A stretch of DNA of 64,000 nt from Bimuria novae-zelandiae CBS 107.79 (lineage: Eukaryota > Ascomycota > Dothideomycetes > Pleosporales > Didymosphaeriaceae). The stretch is taken from NCBI GenBank assembly GCA_010015655.1, contig ML976660.1, positions 815,015-879,014 of the forward strand, given 5' to 3'. The notes beneath the pieces are model-generated. The model searched no databases. It was not told where the DNA came from and saw only the letters and a list, made by a program, of their open reading frames with translations. This document shows, piece by piece, positions 10,505-20,917 of the stretch (the stretch's first letter is position 1; each line of letters opens with the position of its first letter). The translations under genes were made by a program, and so were the position numbers.

Positions 10505-13500
10505 GTGCCGTCAGCTGGGACGGGTTTCAAATGTGCAGCTCACCTAAACAACAGCGACGAGGCGGACGCAGTCGAGACTAATCCTTAGCGGACCACCAAG
10601 ACTACTTACCGCGGGGAAACCGGACTCATCGAGGGTCGGCGCCTCCGCATGTCATTTCGTACAGCGAACGCCAACTGAAATCAAGCCCCACTGGATTGGG
10701 TCTGTCGATCCCGGCTCTCGCAAAATCGCCGGCACTTTTTGCGCACAGCAGTGAAGTTCTATGGGTTCGATACTATCAGATGCCATCATGTGCCATTCAG
10801 ACTTCAACTTCGGATTACATCCTGCATCGGAACAGGTCTTCACAGCTCAAAGCGACGTAATGAGGCTTAGACGGCGACCTTGCAAATCGACAGGCACCAT
10901 ATTGATCGTTGCATCGCTTGGCTCCTCGCACCGCACGTTCAACAGCGATCTAGGCCATGGAAATGATCAACCATCATTCAGCAAGAAGACTTGGGCCGTC
11001 GTCAGGCACAGCCTTCCATCAAGCGATGATCAGGGTACTTCTGGGTCAGTGCCGCAAGCACGATCATGTGCTGTTATCGGACCGAACTATGGCGCCTGAG
11101 CTTGCCCGTCTCATGTCACGACTGACGATCGGTCCACTACCTCCGATATTTGAAAGTTTGATCGCAATGTATGACGTTGCTCAATGCTCACACTTTCTGG
11201 GACCTGGGGAACTCGGGTTGTGGATGTTTGAATTTTGTCACGCGAAGGCAGTGTCGGTTTCTTCCGGGCGATGAGCTGCACGGTCCGACTTCTTCACATG
11301 CCTGGAAAGGCAACCGTTACATGGCCTCATCTTGAAGAGCCGCTACTAACACACATTACTGTGTATACAGGCTTCATACATGGACGAGCGACTGGACGGA
11401 CTTGTTCTCCGTTGCAGTATCCCAGCGGGACGGGCAGATCTCGAAATCAAGCTTCAACACTCCCGTACCTTACTTGAGCTAGGCAAAAGATCCGTCAAGC
11501 CAAGCAGGGTATAGGAGTTTTTTGGAATAAAGAAAAACGCGTTGTGTTAATCTCTAGGCCTGCTTCAACTAGTGCTCTGATATCTGCGCAAATCCAATGC
11601 GCACTAAAAACTGCATTGTGTCTATTAGATAGACCCTTGAATGCGCTTCAAAAAGAACCTGTCACTTGTCCGCAAGAGGCAGGCCCTTCCTTCTCCATGC
11701 CAGCTTGCAGTCCTCGTTATTGGGCAGGTCAATCCAAACACTATTTAGCGGAAACGTCTCGAACTATCTTTGGTGGATCTGAACGAACCCGGAAGCTACA
11801 GCCTACGTACCGCTTTTCCCCCGATTTTCTACCCGGAAGAATGTACCTCGAACAAATTGTTCAACGAAGTGCTGGCAAGATCGGCCACGCGGATGCAGGA
11901 ATTGTTTGATGGAAAAAAATGCTCGGACTTCAAGTTGGCCAGGCTAGGCGGGAGTTCAGGAGGAGATTCTGAGACCGTCGGAGGGCAGACCGATAGAGCT
12001 GATTGGCTCCACGCGCCGACGCCTCATTGAATGGCCCGAGGTCCCCACAGCAAATAACCACCGCGCGTTGTGTTGCACGTTGATTTTCGTTTCAATAGCT
12101 GCCGACCGGATTCTTGATGGTAGAACCCAGAAAGAACTTTTTGCAACCAGAGCCGCGTCTAGTTTGTCCGCCGCGAGGACTATAATGATGGCGTACAGCT
12201 TCTGAATATCGATTTGCATAGTAAAAAAAAACCCCCCAATCTCAGCCTGTGTGCTGGTATCATTGGCCTTGCATCCAGACAGGCGGATAGGATCCATTGG
12301 TGGGCTTATGCTGCATAACGTTATACGGGCCATTTAGCGTGATTTTCTTTCATCCAGATTTCGCGACTCAAATGGTGAAGGCCAGGTTTTGCTCTCCCAC
12401 CACCCAGCCTCATCACAGCTGAATTAGTCAACTGTCATACAACCTAATTTACAACAACATACTGTGTAAATCTGTGCAAAAGTTCTCGGAGCGATGAATG
12501 CGAACAGGCTGAATTTACCAACATTTTCAATGCCTGCCCAGGTATGTAGTTGGCAACGGTTATCCAAGAACCACTCCATCGGCAAAGGTTTGAGAGCTTA
12601 CAGCCAATAGCACTAATCTCCGGTCTCTGTCATTCGCCTGTGCTGGTAACAGGGGAGAAGGAGCTGCAGGGTCTTCCTTATCTCACGACTGACACAATCT
12701 CACCCTGAACAACGCCCTCGGCTATCTACGTCGAATCTAGGGTGCTACGCACGTTGATGCATGGATTAATTCCGCTTCATGAGCCGGCTGAAGTTAATAT
12801 CGTACCATTTCTGCTACGCAGAGCAACGCCATTCCAAATACTCCACGACGTCCACCTAGACCGTAGGAATCGAAAGTGTTGTCGGGTATCATGCCGGTCA
12901 CTCTTTTTCTTTCTTTGCGCATACTTTGTGCTACGAAACATGATTCCGACTAGATCATGCTTTCTTGAGATGATCTTGAACGATTGAGGAAATCTCGGGC
13001 AGCGTTGGGCAACGTTTCTTGTCATCGCGCCCAGGGTGTCGCAGTTCGAAACGAAGCGCTCCTTCGCCCCGGCAACGAACGTCTCCTTCTCCGGCACGAT
13101 CCGCTGCAGGAGGGAGAGGGTCTGTGCTTCAATAGCACCAAAGTTACTCGGGAGAGCTAGCCATGGCGTTGCTGACTTTTATACTCGAAGTGGAAAAGCT
13201 GGGCAAGGCGAACTCGGGGCTCTTCCCAACGTCGTGCGACCCTCACAGCCTAACGCCCAATAGAATGGTCTCGTGCGCTTGGGCGGCATTGACCTCTCAC
13301 AGGTTGAAACCTTAATTGCCACCAGTGGATATCTTTGCCGAACCATGAGGAGATAGTATGGGCTTGTGAATAGGAAATTCAAATCGCCGGAAATCGTTGC
13401 CAAGCCCTCGCGGATATTGGCGCGTATGCTTCCGTGCAGTCGGAATACCAAGTAAGTTTTGAGTCTTGACGATCAACAGACTAGGCTGCCATGGATCTTG

Positions 13501-14410
13501 TGGTGTATTCCAAGGAACTGGACTGGCTTGATGGTAAAATCGGGGTGATTAGTAACTTAACGGTTATACACGGGTCTCATAACCCTGGTCCTAGAAGTTC
13601 AGCATAAGGCGACGCGCACTTCTGTCTCTACGGTAGCAACCCTGGCTCACAACAGATGCACATGCAAGCATGTCCTGTTTGTGAGTTCGGCTGTACCGAC
13701 TACATGCCTCCTTTGGGAAACGCAGAACCTTATGTAAAGTGCAAATTCGACTCCCATTCGGTTTACAAAGCGTATGAGTCATCTGCATGGGGAGCAAACA
13801 CTGATGGCATGTTCTCTCCAAACGGGTTCACCTGCTGGCAGCCAGGAGCTTGAGTACGGATTTTCTGATGCCTTCTTCTCACGGGTGATTTCACCTGGGC
13901 ATTGCTTGGGTTAGAATCCACGTCGGAGAAAGTATACATCATGAACACGATAGGATGCAGGCTGAAGATGCAGGCCTAACTGGTGCGTTTAGATCTGAGT
14001 GAAATGTGGAAAAGGACTTGGGATCTTTTGGAACGTTGGAACATTAGAACCTGGGAAGGCGAGCGGTCACGTGACGAGCTCGGGCCGTCGCATTGGCCGA
14101 CGCTCAGAACCTTCACGTCATTCGAGCGCGACTTCCCCTCACCGCTGTCGCAACGTCTACGCGACACAGCTGCGCGCGCATCCCCCCTACCTCTACTACT
14201 GTCTACCTTGCCGTATATAGAGCGGCGACTCGCTCTTGTGTCTTTTCTGCGTGCTCCGACACCCGCACATCACGGGCAGGTTGGGCGACCACTCCACCTC
14301 GGGACACAGTCAGTGACAAAGGCACTCAATTGTTCTCACAGAAAGAAGCAAGCTGACGCAAGTACCCCGCATCGCCTGTCTGTAGGCGTCTGGTAGCAGC
14401 AGTCGACGCC
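10505..14410. other. Long stretch without a resolved gene
   Basis: Many ORFs under about 140 codons on both strands, none with a recognisable domain. Candidates worth naming are 11956-12333 (minus, 125 aa from an ATG), 11770-12030 (plus, protein-like end) and 13656-13853 (plus, 65 aa with five cysteines but no signal peptide). The last 300 bases form the promoter of the PRP4 kinase gene. Most of this block looks like decayed sequence. Confidence 0.45.
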
Positions 14411-17032
14411 ATGGCCTCCCGCGCGAGCTCGTCGTCGGAAGGCGAAGTCGTCGAACATCAGCAGAAGGCAAACAACATCAACCAGCCCACCGAGCGCACG
14501 ATTAACGACTCCAGCAGGGCATTCGGCAGAGACGGAGCGTCTGATGAACATGGTGCGTTCGCCAACCATGGTGGACGAGGCTACAACTACCGTCGAGCAC
14601 CGAGTCGCTCGCCCTCCCCATACCGCAGGAAGCGCGACCGCTCACCATCTCCATACCGAGCCAAGCGCGACACACGTCGCCTTTCACGATCACCCTCGCC
14701 GTTCCGCCATGGCAAAGGCGACGGAGGCACACGCTCGCAACAGCCCCGATGGCTCAACAAGCGCAAGGCATCACCACCCCGCGGCGGCCGGCCAGACAAG
14801 CGTCACCACACTGATCGTAGCAGGCACAGCGAGCAAAAGCCCAATTCCCATTACGACAGCGCTCGAGCCGCTGCCTATCAAGGCGATGCCTACAACGACC
14901 GGAGGCCTTCGAAGCCCCTCTCGTATGCGGACGCTGACTACCTGCCCACCGTTCCCGACTTCCGCTCCCACTTACGCCCACTGGATACATCGAGACCAAA
15001 TGGTAGCAGCCACGGCCAATGTGATCAAGCTCCCAGGGGCGGCTCGCAAAACGGTCACGTTACGAATGGAGCGCAAGCCCCTTCTATATCCAATTCGAGC
15101 GGGCCCACGGACAAACAGAGAGTCGCTTCTGGGCTTCGTCCAAGCGGGGACCAAGATGTTGAAATGTTGGTTGCCCTTCCACCGCCTCGATTAACCACGC
15201 TAACTTTGCCTGCTAGGACGCCGGCACAGCAAGAAGCTGACCTGTCTTTCGAGCCTGTCGTCCAGGATTCGGCGCCCGTACACGAGACTCGCGAAGAGAA
15301 ACGCCGCCGGTGGGCTGCTATTCGAGCGGCTGCCGAGAAGGACAAGGCAAAAGACAATCTACTTCATCAAGCGGTTCTTGCTAATGCTTCGGAAAGCACG
15401 ACTCCAAACGTGGCCTCGCCTGCAGCACCCGAAAGCCCAGTCTCACCTGCAGGCTCTCCTCGCGTAGGGGATTTAGGTTCCGTTCCTGCGTCTCCAGACG
15501 TCATGGTGATTGAGAAACAAGGAGCCGTGACCGAAGCCAGTAGTCCCTCGGCAGATAGTCCTTCTGCCGCAGACTACGATCCAACGAAGGACATGCTCGA
15601 CGATCGCGACCGTGCTGCCCGGAAGGCTCGTCGGGCAGAAGTCCCCTCGGATGCTTACAACGAAACGGACCCGAAAGCGCTCTCGACATTACCTGCGGAG
15701 AAAGCAATCCCTGTGAAGAAGCAAAAGAAAGACTTTGACATGTTCGATTTCGATGAAGATGACGAAGACGAGGCTGCAGAAGAGGTTGTTGAAGAGGTTG
15801 CCGACACTGCGAAGGGCACTGTGTTGGACGAAAAGCTCCTCGACAACTGGGACGACGTCGAAGGATATTATAAGCTCATCGCGAACGAGCTTGTCAATGG
15901 CGGCCGCTACCGGATGATCAAGAACCTCGGACGAGGTGTTTTTGCCAACGTCGCGCAGGCCGAAGATACCTCGATCCAAGACGAAAGCAGTGGTCACAAA
16001 CTCGTTGCCATCAAGATGATTCGCAGGAACGACCTCATGAGGAAAGCAAGCCAAAAGGAGATGGACTTCGTTCGCAAGGTCAATGACGCAGATCCGCAGG
16101 ATAGGCGTCATGTCGTCCGATTGCTGAGCTCTTTCGACCACAAAGGCCACCTTTGCGCTGTGTTTGAGCACATGTCAAAGAATCTGCGGGATCTCTTGAA
16201 GGAGAACACCAATGGTCACGGACTCTCACTGCAAGCTGTCAAGTCGTACTCCCGACAGATGTTCAGCGGTCTTCAGCATCTCCAGAATTGTCAGGTCGTC
16301 CACTGTGATTTGAAGCCTGACAACATTCTCGTCTCCCCGGACATGAAGACGATAAAACTGGCCGACTTTGGCACGGCAGTCGACAAGAGAGATGTTATGG
16401 AGCGTACAGAGTACCTGGTTAGTCGCTTCTATCGTGCACCAGAAATCATTCTTGGCTTAGACATCGGATACGGGATTGATATGTGGGCCATTGGTTGCAC
16501 GATCTATGAGTTGTGGACGGGTAAGATTTTATTCACGGGTCGCACGAACAACCAGATGATCAAAGCCTTCATGGATTGTCTTGGTTGGCCCACCGAGAAA
16601 TTGCTCAAGAAAGGACTCTTGCAGAACGTCTTGGAGCATTTCGAGGCCGGTCCACCACTGAAATTCATCAGCCAAGAAGTGGATCAACAAGGCAAGGTAT
16701 GTGGGAGCACTCTGGATGGGAGCAGTTACTGGACTAACATAAGGCAGGTCACTGTTCGGAAGATCGAACAACAGAAGAAGATTCCTCGTGACCTCAAGAG
16801 CCGTATCAACGATGCCACTCGTGGTATGGCCAAAGATAACGTGCCTCCCGAGAAAGAGCTGAACGACTTTGTTGACCTGCTAGGCGCGTGTTTGAATTTC
16901 AACCCCGAGAAGCGCATGCAACCAAAAGAAGCGCTCTCCCATCGATTCTTCCCCCAGCCGAAGTTGGTATCGAGGCCAGCTGTCGTCAAGCCTCCCATGA
17001 TCAAGCGACCCGTGACCGCCTTCCGGCGATGA
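14411..17032 (+). CDS. PRP4: PRP4-type pre-mRNA splicing protein kinase
   Basis: Exons 14411-16696 and 16748-17032 give 856 aa. PRP4 kinases phosphorylate spliceosomal proteins and are needed for spliceosome activation in the nucleus. The N-terminal half is low complexity with RS/SP repeats (RSPSPYRRKRDRSPSPYR and similar, about residues 65-105), followed by charged and acidic stretches (FDEDDEDEAAEE). The kinase domain starts near residue 499 (YRMIKNLGRGVFANV), has the lysine in VAIKMIRR, a catalytic loop HCDLKPDN (about residue 631; HCD rather than HRD), DFG near 653, and SRFYRAPE as the CMGC-type activation segment end. Length and architecture fit fungal PRP4. The 51-nt intron lies in the kinase C-lobe and is in frame without a stop. 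Confident assignment. Confidence 0.93.
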   Translation: MASRASSSSEGEVVEHQQKANNINQPTERTINDSSRAFGRDGASDEHGAFANHGGRGYNYRRAPSRSPSPYRRKRDRSPSPYRAKRDTRRLSRSPSPFRHGKGDGGTRSQQPRWLNKRKASPPRGGRPDKRHHTDRSRHSEQKPNSHYDSARAAAYQGDAYNDRRPSKPLSYADADYLPTVPDFRSHLRPLDTSRPNGSSHGQCDQAPRGGSQNGHVTNGAQAPSISNSSGPTDKQRVASGLRPSGDQDVEMLVALPPPRLTTLTLPARTPAQQEADLSFEPVVQDSAPVHETREEKRRRWAAIRAAAEKDKAKDNLLHQAVLANASESTTPNVASPAAPESPVSPAGSPRVGDLGSVPASPDVMVIEKQGAVTEASSPSADSPSAADYDPTKDMLDDRDRAARKARRAEVPSDAYNETDPKALSTLPAEKAIPVKKQKKDFDMFDFDEDDEDEAAEEVVEEVADTAKGTVLDEKLLDNWDDVEGYYKLIANELVNGGRYRMIKNLGRGVFANVAQAEDTSIQDESSGHKLVAIKMIRRNDLMRKASQKEMDFVRKVNDADPQDRRHVVRLLSSFDHKGHLCAVFEHMSKNLRDLLKENTNGHGLSLQAVKSYSRQMFSGLQHLQNCQVVHCDLKPDNILVSPDMKTIKLADFGTAVDKRDVMERTEYLVSRFYRAPEIILGLDIGYGIDMWAIGCTIYELWTGKILFTGRTNNQMIKAFMDCLGWPTEKLLKKGLLQNVLEHFEAGPPLKFISQEVDQQGKVCGSTLDGSSYWTNIRQVTVRKIEQQKKIPRDLKSRINDATRGMAKDNVPPEKELNDFVDLLGACLNFNPEKRMQPKEALSHRFFPQPKLVSRPAVVKPPMIKRPVTAFRR
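16697..16747 (+). other. Stop-free 51-nt intron in the PRP4 kinase gene
   Basis: Donor GTATGT, branch ACTAAC and acceptor GCAG join QQGK to VTVRKI. Length is 3n and no stop is in frame, so an unspliced message encodes a kinase with 17 extra residues in the C-lobe. Confidence 0.85.
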
Positions 17033-17646
17033 TCACTTTACCGGCCTCTTCTGACAACTATGCCGTTAGTGTTCTACGCTAGCAGAACACCATACTCACA
17101 GGTACGTACATGGGGGAGGATGACTGTGGGGCGTTATTTGGTTTTCTTCTTGCTGTTTACCCATTCATCGGGCCGGTAAGGGTCGGGGCTTTGTCAAAAG
17201 TGTATTATAAGGGTGGCATGGATGGAGGCTTGTCTCGAGACGAAGGTGACGTTTCACTTTGCGGGGAAGGACATGGTATCCGAATGCCCATGGTACAGTA
17301 CGCCTCTTGGGCTTCTACACAAGTCCGAGCCATGCACAATGATACGACATATCATACACTCATCCACGGCATGGGGTCTGTACGTGTTCGCCGGATTTGG
17401 ATTCATGAACCCTTGTCGGATGCAGCATGCAGGATCTATGGAGCTATTTGCAATAGCTCCAAAGTCCGTCGCCTGCATAGACCTAACCATTTGTCGAGCT
17501 TGTAATGTGCGCGTGCATGGGCCGCGCTGTCATACCACAGTCCACATGCTCTGTGTGCTCTATCCGTGGCCTGGTCGGATCGGGTCTCCACCCGGCGGCT
17601 CCTCCATTCCGTGGACGGCCTGGCACAAGCCTTAAGCTAAAGCACC
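17033..17646. other. Intergenic, no gene seen
   Basis: 3' flank of the PRP4 gene. ORFs on both strands overlap and carry no recognisable domain. Confidence 0.5.
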
Positions 17647-18234
17647 ATGTACGAATATCTAGACTCCCCCATGACCATGATAGCTTCACGTGTGGAAACA
17701 ATGGACCAGCAGGGTTCGGGCCCGGTGACGCGCGTTGCGTGCTTCCAGTTCGGCGCCGAGGTCAGCACCGAGCAGAAGGGCGAGCGGACCCGCACGTGTA
17801 AGGACTTGTCTCTCTTTGGATCGTTTTTCCCCCTCCTGAGGTCGTGCGAGGCACGGGAACTGGTGGGGAGTACTCTAGTTCTGGCCCTATACGCACGGCA
17901 TGAGCACTTGCTTGCTGAGAAACCCCGGGATGGGAGACCGCTTGGTACGCCGGTGAACCCTACGGATGTGAGGCGGGAGACGGGTGGGATACGGGGTTCA
18001 AGGTACGTCGCGGGAGGAGAGGAGGGAGGGACAGGGTTTTGTGCTGATGGATGAGTGCAGGGCGAGGGTGCGAGGGCGAAGTTTGATAAGACTGAGGCGC
18101 ACGATAGGCTAAAGGTATGTTTAGGATGCGAGGAGGGTGGTGTGCGGGTGCTGACGAGAGTAGGAGGAGACGGACCCGTTGTTGGGGCAAGTTTTTGTGT
18201 ATGATTTTCTGGATGAGGAGGGGTTGGGGTGGTG
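17647..18234 (+). CDS. Probable small intron-containing gene, unresolved model
   Basis: Protein-like pieces on the plus strand: MDQQGSGPVTRVACFQFGAE from an in-frame ATG at 17701 (another at 17647), a middle with YARHEHLLAEKPRDGRPLG, and a C-terminal part (GEGARAKFDKTEAHDRLK, then EETDPLLGQVFVYDFLDEEGLGW, stop at 18232-18234). Good donor and acceptor pairs flank the pieces (for example GTATGT..CTGAC..TAG before the last exon). The middle exon and the third exon do not join in phase with the obvious splice sites, so either I have missed an intron or the gene has a frameshift. The family is not recognised. Confidence 0.35.
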
Positions 18235-18377
18235 AGGCTGTACGGTCGCTATTTGAAACCGCGCGAAATCGTTGAGATTGAGTGAGATGCTATCCGGGTA
18301 TCTGTGCTGGTGCCCATTTTTCCAAAGCAATCCTTACGCCGTCGCTATGCAGAGAGAGAATATCCCGGGAGGTGGGC

Positions 18378-19054
18378 TCAGGGTGAAGACATTACCAGCC
18401 AGCCGTCCTCGTAGGTGGTATGCTGAGGTATCGTGCAGCCGGGGCAGGTGGAGTGGTCGCAGTCGGACGGCTTCGTGAAATCGTACTCCTCCCAGCTGAT
18501 CACTTCGTCCTCGTCGTCGCCATCGGCCATGATCACGTCCTCGTCTTTGTTCTCTTCAACCTGCGTCTCCACTATGGAGTTGGCAACCGCGCCCTTGTCT
18601 TCTTTCTCAGTCACCGTTGTATCAATCTTTGGGCTCGCCTCTTTGACCTCGGCATTCTTCTCCTCCTCCTTCGCCTCTCTGACTGCCACGCCTACCTTCT
18701 TGAACCGACTTCCTCCGGTGGTCGTAGCCGCACCTGCTCCACCGAGCTTCTTGAAGCGCGGGCCCAGTCCCTTACTCGCATCGCCTTGTGGTATCGCGCG
18801 CAAGTCGATGGGTCCTTTGCGAGGGGCGTCGCCGGCGTTTGCGTCTTGTATCTTCTTCATGTCGGCCAGGCGCTGGCGGTGGTTGTGGTCGTAGGAACGG
18901 AGGTGGTTTTCATAGTCGATTTGGCGCGGGTAGCCTTTGTCGCAGATGCCGCAATTGAAGAGATTGACTGCGTTGGGCAGCGGAGCGTTCTTGCGCTGTG
19001 ATTGTTAGGGTTTATATGGATGAACATGATGGTGGGGACGTTTACGGGTGGCAT
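18378..19054 (-). CDS. C2H2 (jaz/matrin-like) zinc-finger protein
   Basis: Exons, complement: 19046-19054 and 18378-18995, giving 208 aa. The first exon codes only MPP; the 50-nt intron (GTAAAC, CTAAC, CAG) leads into RKNAPLPNAVNLFNC. A single zinc finger with CGICDKGY and then HLRSYDH (C-x2-C, later H-x5-H) resembles fingers that bind structured or double-stranded RNA. The rest is charged: K/E-rich, an acidic run near DGDDEDEVISWEEYDF, and a terminal cysteine patch (CDHSTCPGC). This layout is common to a conserved but uncharacterised fungal protein. A GTAATG donor-like site near the end might extend the C-terminus by another exon. It is divergent from MCP1, with a hAT element in the shared intergenic region. 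Confidence 0.8.
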
Positions 19055-19206
19055 TGTGGATAGTTTTGGTATGATCAAGTCTGGTCTGTCTGGACTCGAA
19101 AATGATAGAAATGTTTGTCCTCCAGCATGTAGAGCTTGTGGCAAGGCGGTCGAGCAGGGTGTCGCGGTGTCGCGAAGCAGCAATTGTGTCAGTCGAAAGT
19201 GATGAG

Positions 19207-19772
19207 TAGGGATGCCGCGTACCGTTACCGATTACGGTATTACGGTAATGCGTTACAGTAATTACGGTACAGAAATCGATGGCTCGTAATGCCAAGGCGG
19301 GTAATTGCTGCCGGGAAAATGACTTCGACGAGAGCAGCTAAACGTAACTGGAGCGAGCATGGATTTCTCTATAATAAAGTACGCAATCGTCGCGTCAATG
19401 CCTGGGTCGAAAAGCTAGTGTTTTGTTATTATAACTTGCGCATTCGCAACTTAATTACGGCTAAGGATGCCCAGTTTTTTGACCTGTTCGAAGTGCCCGA
19501 ACAAGTTGACGCCGACGAGCATGAAGATAATGGCCAATTGCTCGATTACCCGGCCGAACAAGTACATGAAGAGCGTCCCAAAGATCTAGAAGATACCCAG
19601 CATACATAGATTCAATTGCATCTGGTTCTATATGTGATAATTAGATCGAGAAAGGCACCGATTGGCTCAATTCACCGTGCCAAGATTGTACCAAAATACC
19701 AGTAATTACCGTAATTACGACATTACGGTAATACCGGGATGGCTCGAAAATTACGGTAATCCAACATCCCTA
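19207..19772 (+). mobile_element. Non-autonomous hAT-family DNA transposon
   Basis: Ends are TAGGGATG..CATCCCTA, flanked by a perfect 8-bp target duplication GTGATGAG (19199-19206 and 19773-19780). An 8-bp duplication and TAGGG-type ends are hallmarks of hAT elements. Both subterminal regions carry repeated TTACGGTAAT-like palindromic units, probably transposase-binding sites. Inside is the C-terminal hAT dimerisation region of a transposase. The element is 566 bp, so it is a deletion derivative. It lies between two divergently transcribed genes. Confidence 0.9.
19289..19612 (+). pseudogene. hAT transposase C-terminal fragment
   Basis: An open frame from ATG 19289 gives 106 aa. The segment AAKRNWSEHGFLYNKVRN followed by WVEKLVFCYYNLRIRN matches the C-terminal dimerisation region of hAT transposases (the part with the conserved W and KLVF-type motif). 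The catalytic DDE part and BED finger are absent, so it cannot transpose DNA. The tail is acidic and ends at a stop just before the right subterminal repeats. It could still make a dimerisation-only peptide, but I see no sign that it is under selection. Confidence 0.8.
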
Positions 19773-19920
19773 GTGATGAGGCTCTTGCAATCGCGTGCAG
19801 AATGAGCCGCGGCACAAGGACCCTTGTTCCTGGCCTGCACAGACCCGCTCTGCCGTCATCCTGTGTCTGTATCTTTCCAGATCAGCGCCCGCGACACGTA
19901 CTCGAGTACACACTCAAACA

Positions 19921-20889
19921 ATGGCGGAGAATGAACCAGATCTACCGCCCGTAGCAGATGAGGAGGGCGGCGTCATGGGCCTCACTGAAGTCGAGCCTTC
20001 GCCTGTGGAAGAAACACCGGCCGAATTTAAGGAAGGATACTTCCCGCCCGCGCCCACCACGAGTGCGACAACATTTGGTTTGGGTAACCACGGCCCAGCT
20101 TATTACCGTATGCCTATGCTATAAGATCTTTAATATTGCATAACTAATAAGCGCGCAGTCACACGGGTGCAGAAGTACTCTTCTTACGCCTTTACCGTTT
20201 TCGCTTCCTTCCACGTTGCAAACACGTCGATAATACCACTCCTCACGCGATCCGTACCCAAGAGCAACCGCTACTTCCTACTCACCCGGCCATATTATCA
20301 ATCCGCAATAACTGAGCCTTTGGTCGTCGCCCTTCCGCTCGTTGCGCACATAGCCTCCGGCATCGCGCTGCGATTCTACCGAAGGCGCCAGGCCCTGAAG
20401 CGATACGGCGCCGAGACACTCCGGGACAGGAAAACAATCCCATGGCCTTCTCTGAGCGGCACCAGCGCTTTGGGATATGCCCTGATCCCACTCGCAGGCT
20501 TCCATGTCTGGACCACGAGGATTCTCCCACCATATATGCACGGCGACAATTCCATGATCAGTCTGTCGTACATTAGCCATGGCTTCGCGCTACATCCCTT
20601 AGTATCTTTTGGAGGCTTCACGGCGTTGGCCGGAGTAGGGACATGGCACATTGTATGGGGATGGGCCAAGTGGTTAGGCCTTTCACCGACCCAGGTTTCG
20701 GTAACAGAGTCAAGAAGAGACTTGACGAAGAAGAGACGGTGGTACACTATCAACGGGATTTCAGTGCTGTTGACAGGTGTTTGGCTGGCAGGTGCCCTCG
20801 GCATAGTCGGGAGAGGTGGCAAGACGGGTGGTTGGATAGGGAGGGAGTTTGACGAGTTGTACAATGCTATGCCATTCATTAGATGGTAG
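19921..20889 (+). CDS. MCP1: MCP1-like mitochondrial membrane protein
   Basis: Exons 19921-20107 and 20159-20889 give 305 aa. Yeast Mcp1 is a mitochondrial outer-membrane protein that suppresses loss of the ER-mitochondria tether and helps lipid homeostasis. The N-terminal 60 residues are acidic and disordered (MAENEPDLPPVADEEGG). Several hydrophobic segments follow: around YAFTVFASFHVANT, VVALPLVAHIASGIAL, LGYALIPLAGFHVWT, ALAGVGTWHIVWGWAKW and ISVLLTGVWLAGALGIV. Conserved histidines lie in FHVANT, FHVWTTR, HGFALHP and WHIVWG. The 51-nt intron has GTATGC..CTAAT..CAG. The start ATG lies 149 bases beyond the hAT element, so the promoter was probably altered by that insertion. Confidence 0.82.
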
Positions 20890-20917
20890 GCGACGATACC
20901 CATAGTGCTCAATATAG

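Noticed and set aside
13656..13853. Small cysteine-containing protein or effector
   Set aside because: Five cysteines in 65 residues, but no signal peptide and no supported start; kept only as a note.
14544..15194. 216-codon plus-strand ORF
   Set aside because: Lies inside PRP4 in another frame; its open length follows from the RS/SP-repeat codon bias.
18420..19001. Plus-strand ORF of 193 codons
   Set aside because: It is the antisense shadow of the C2H2 zinc-finger gene, which has a recognisable finger and a proper intron on the minus strand.
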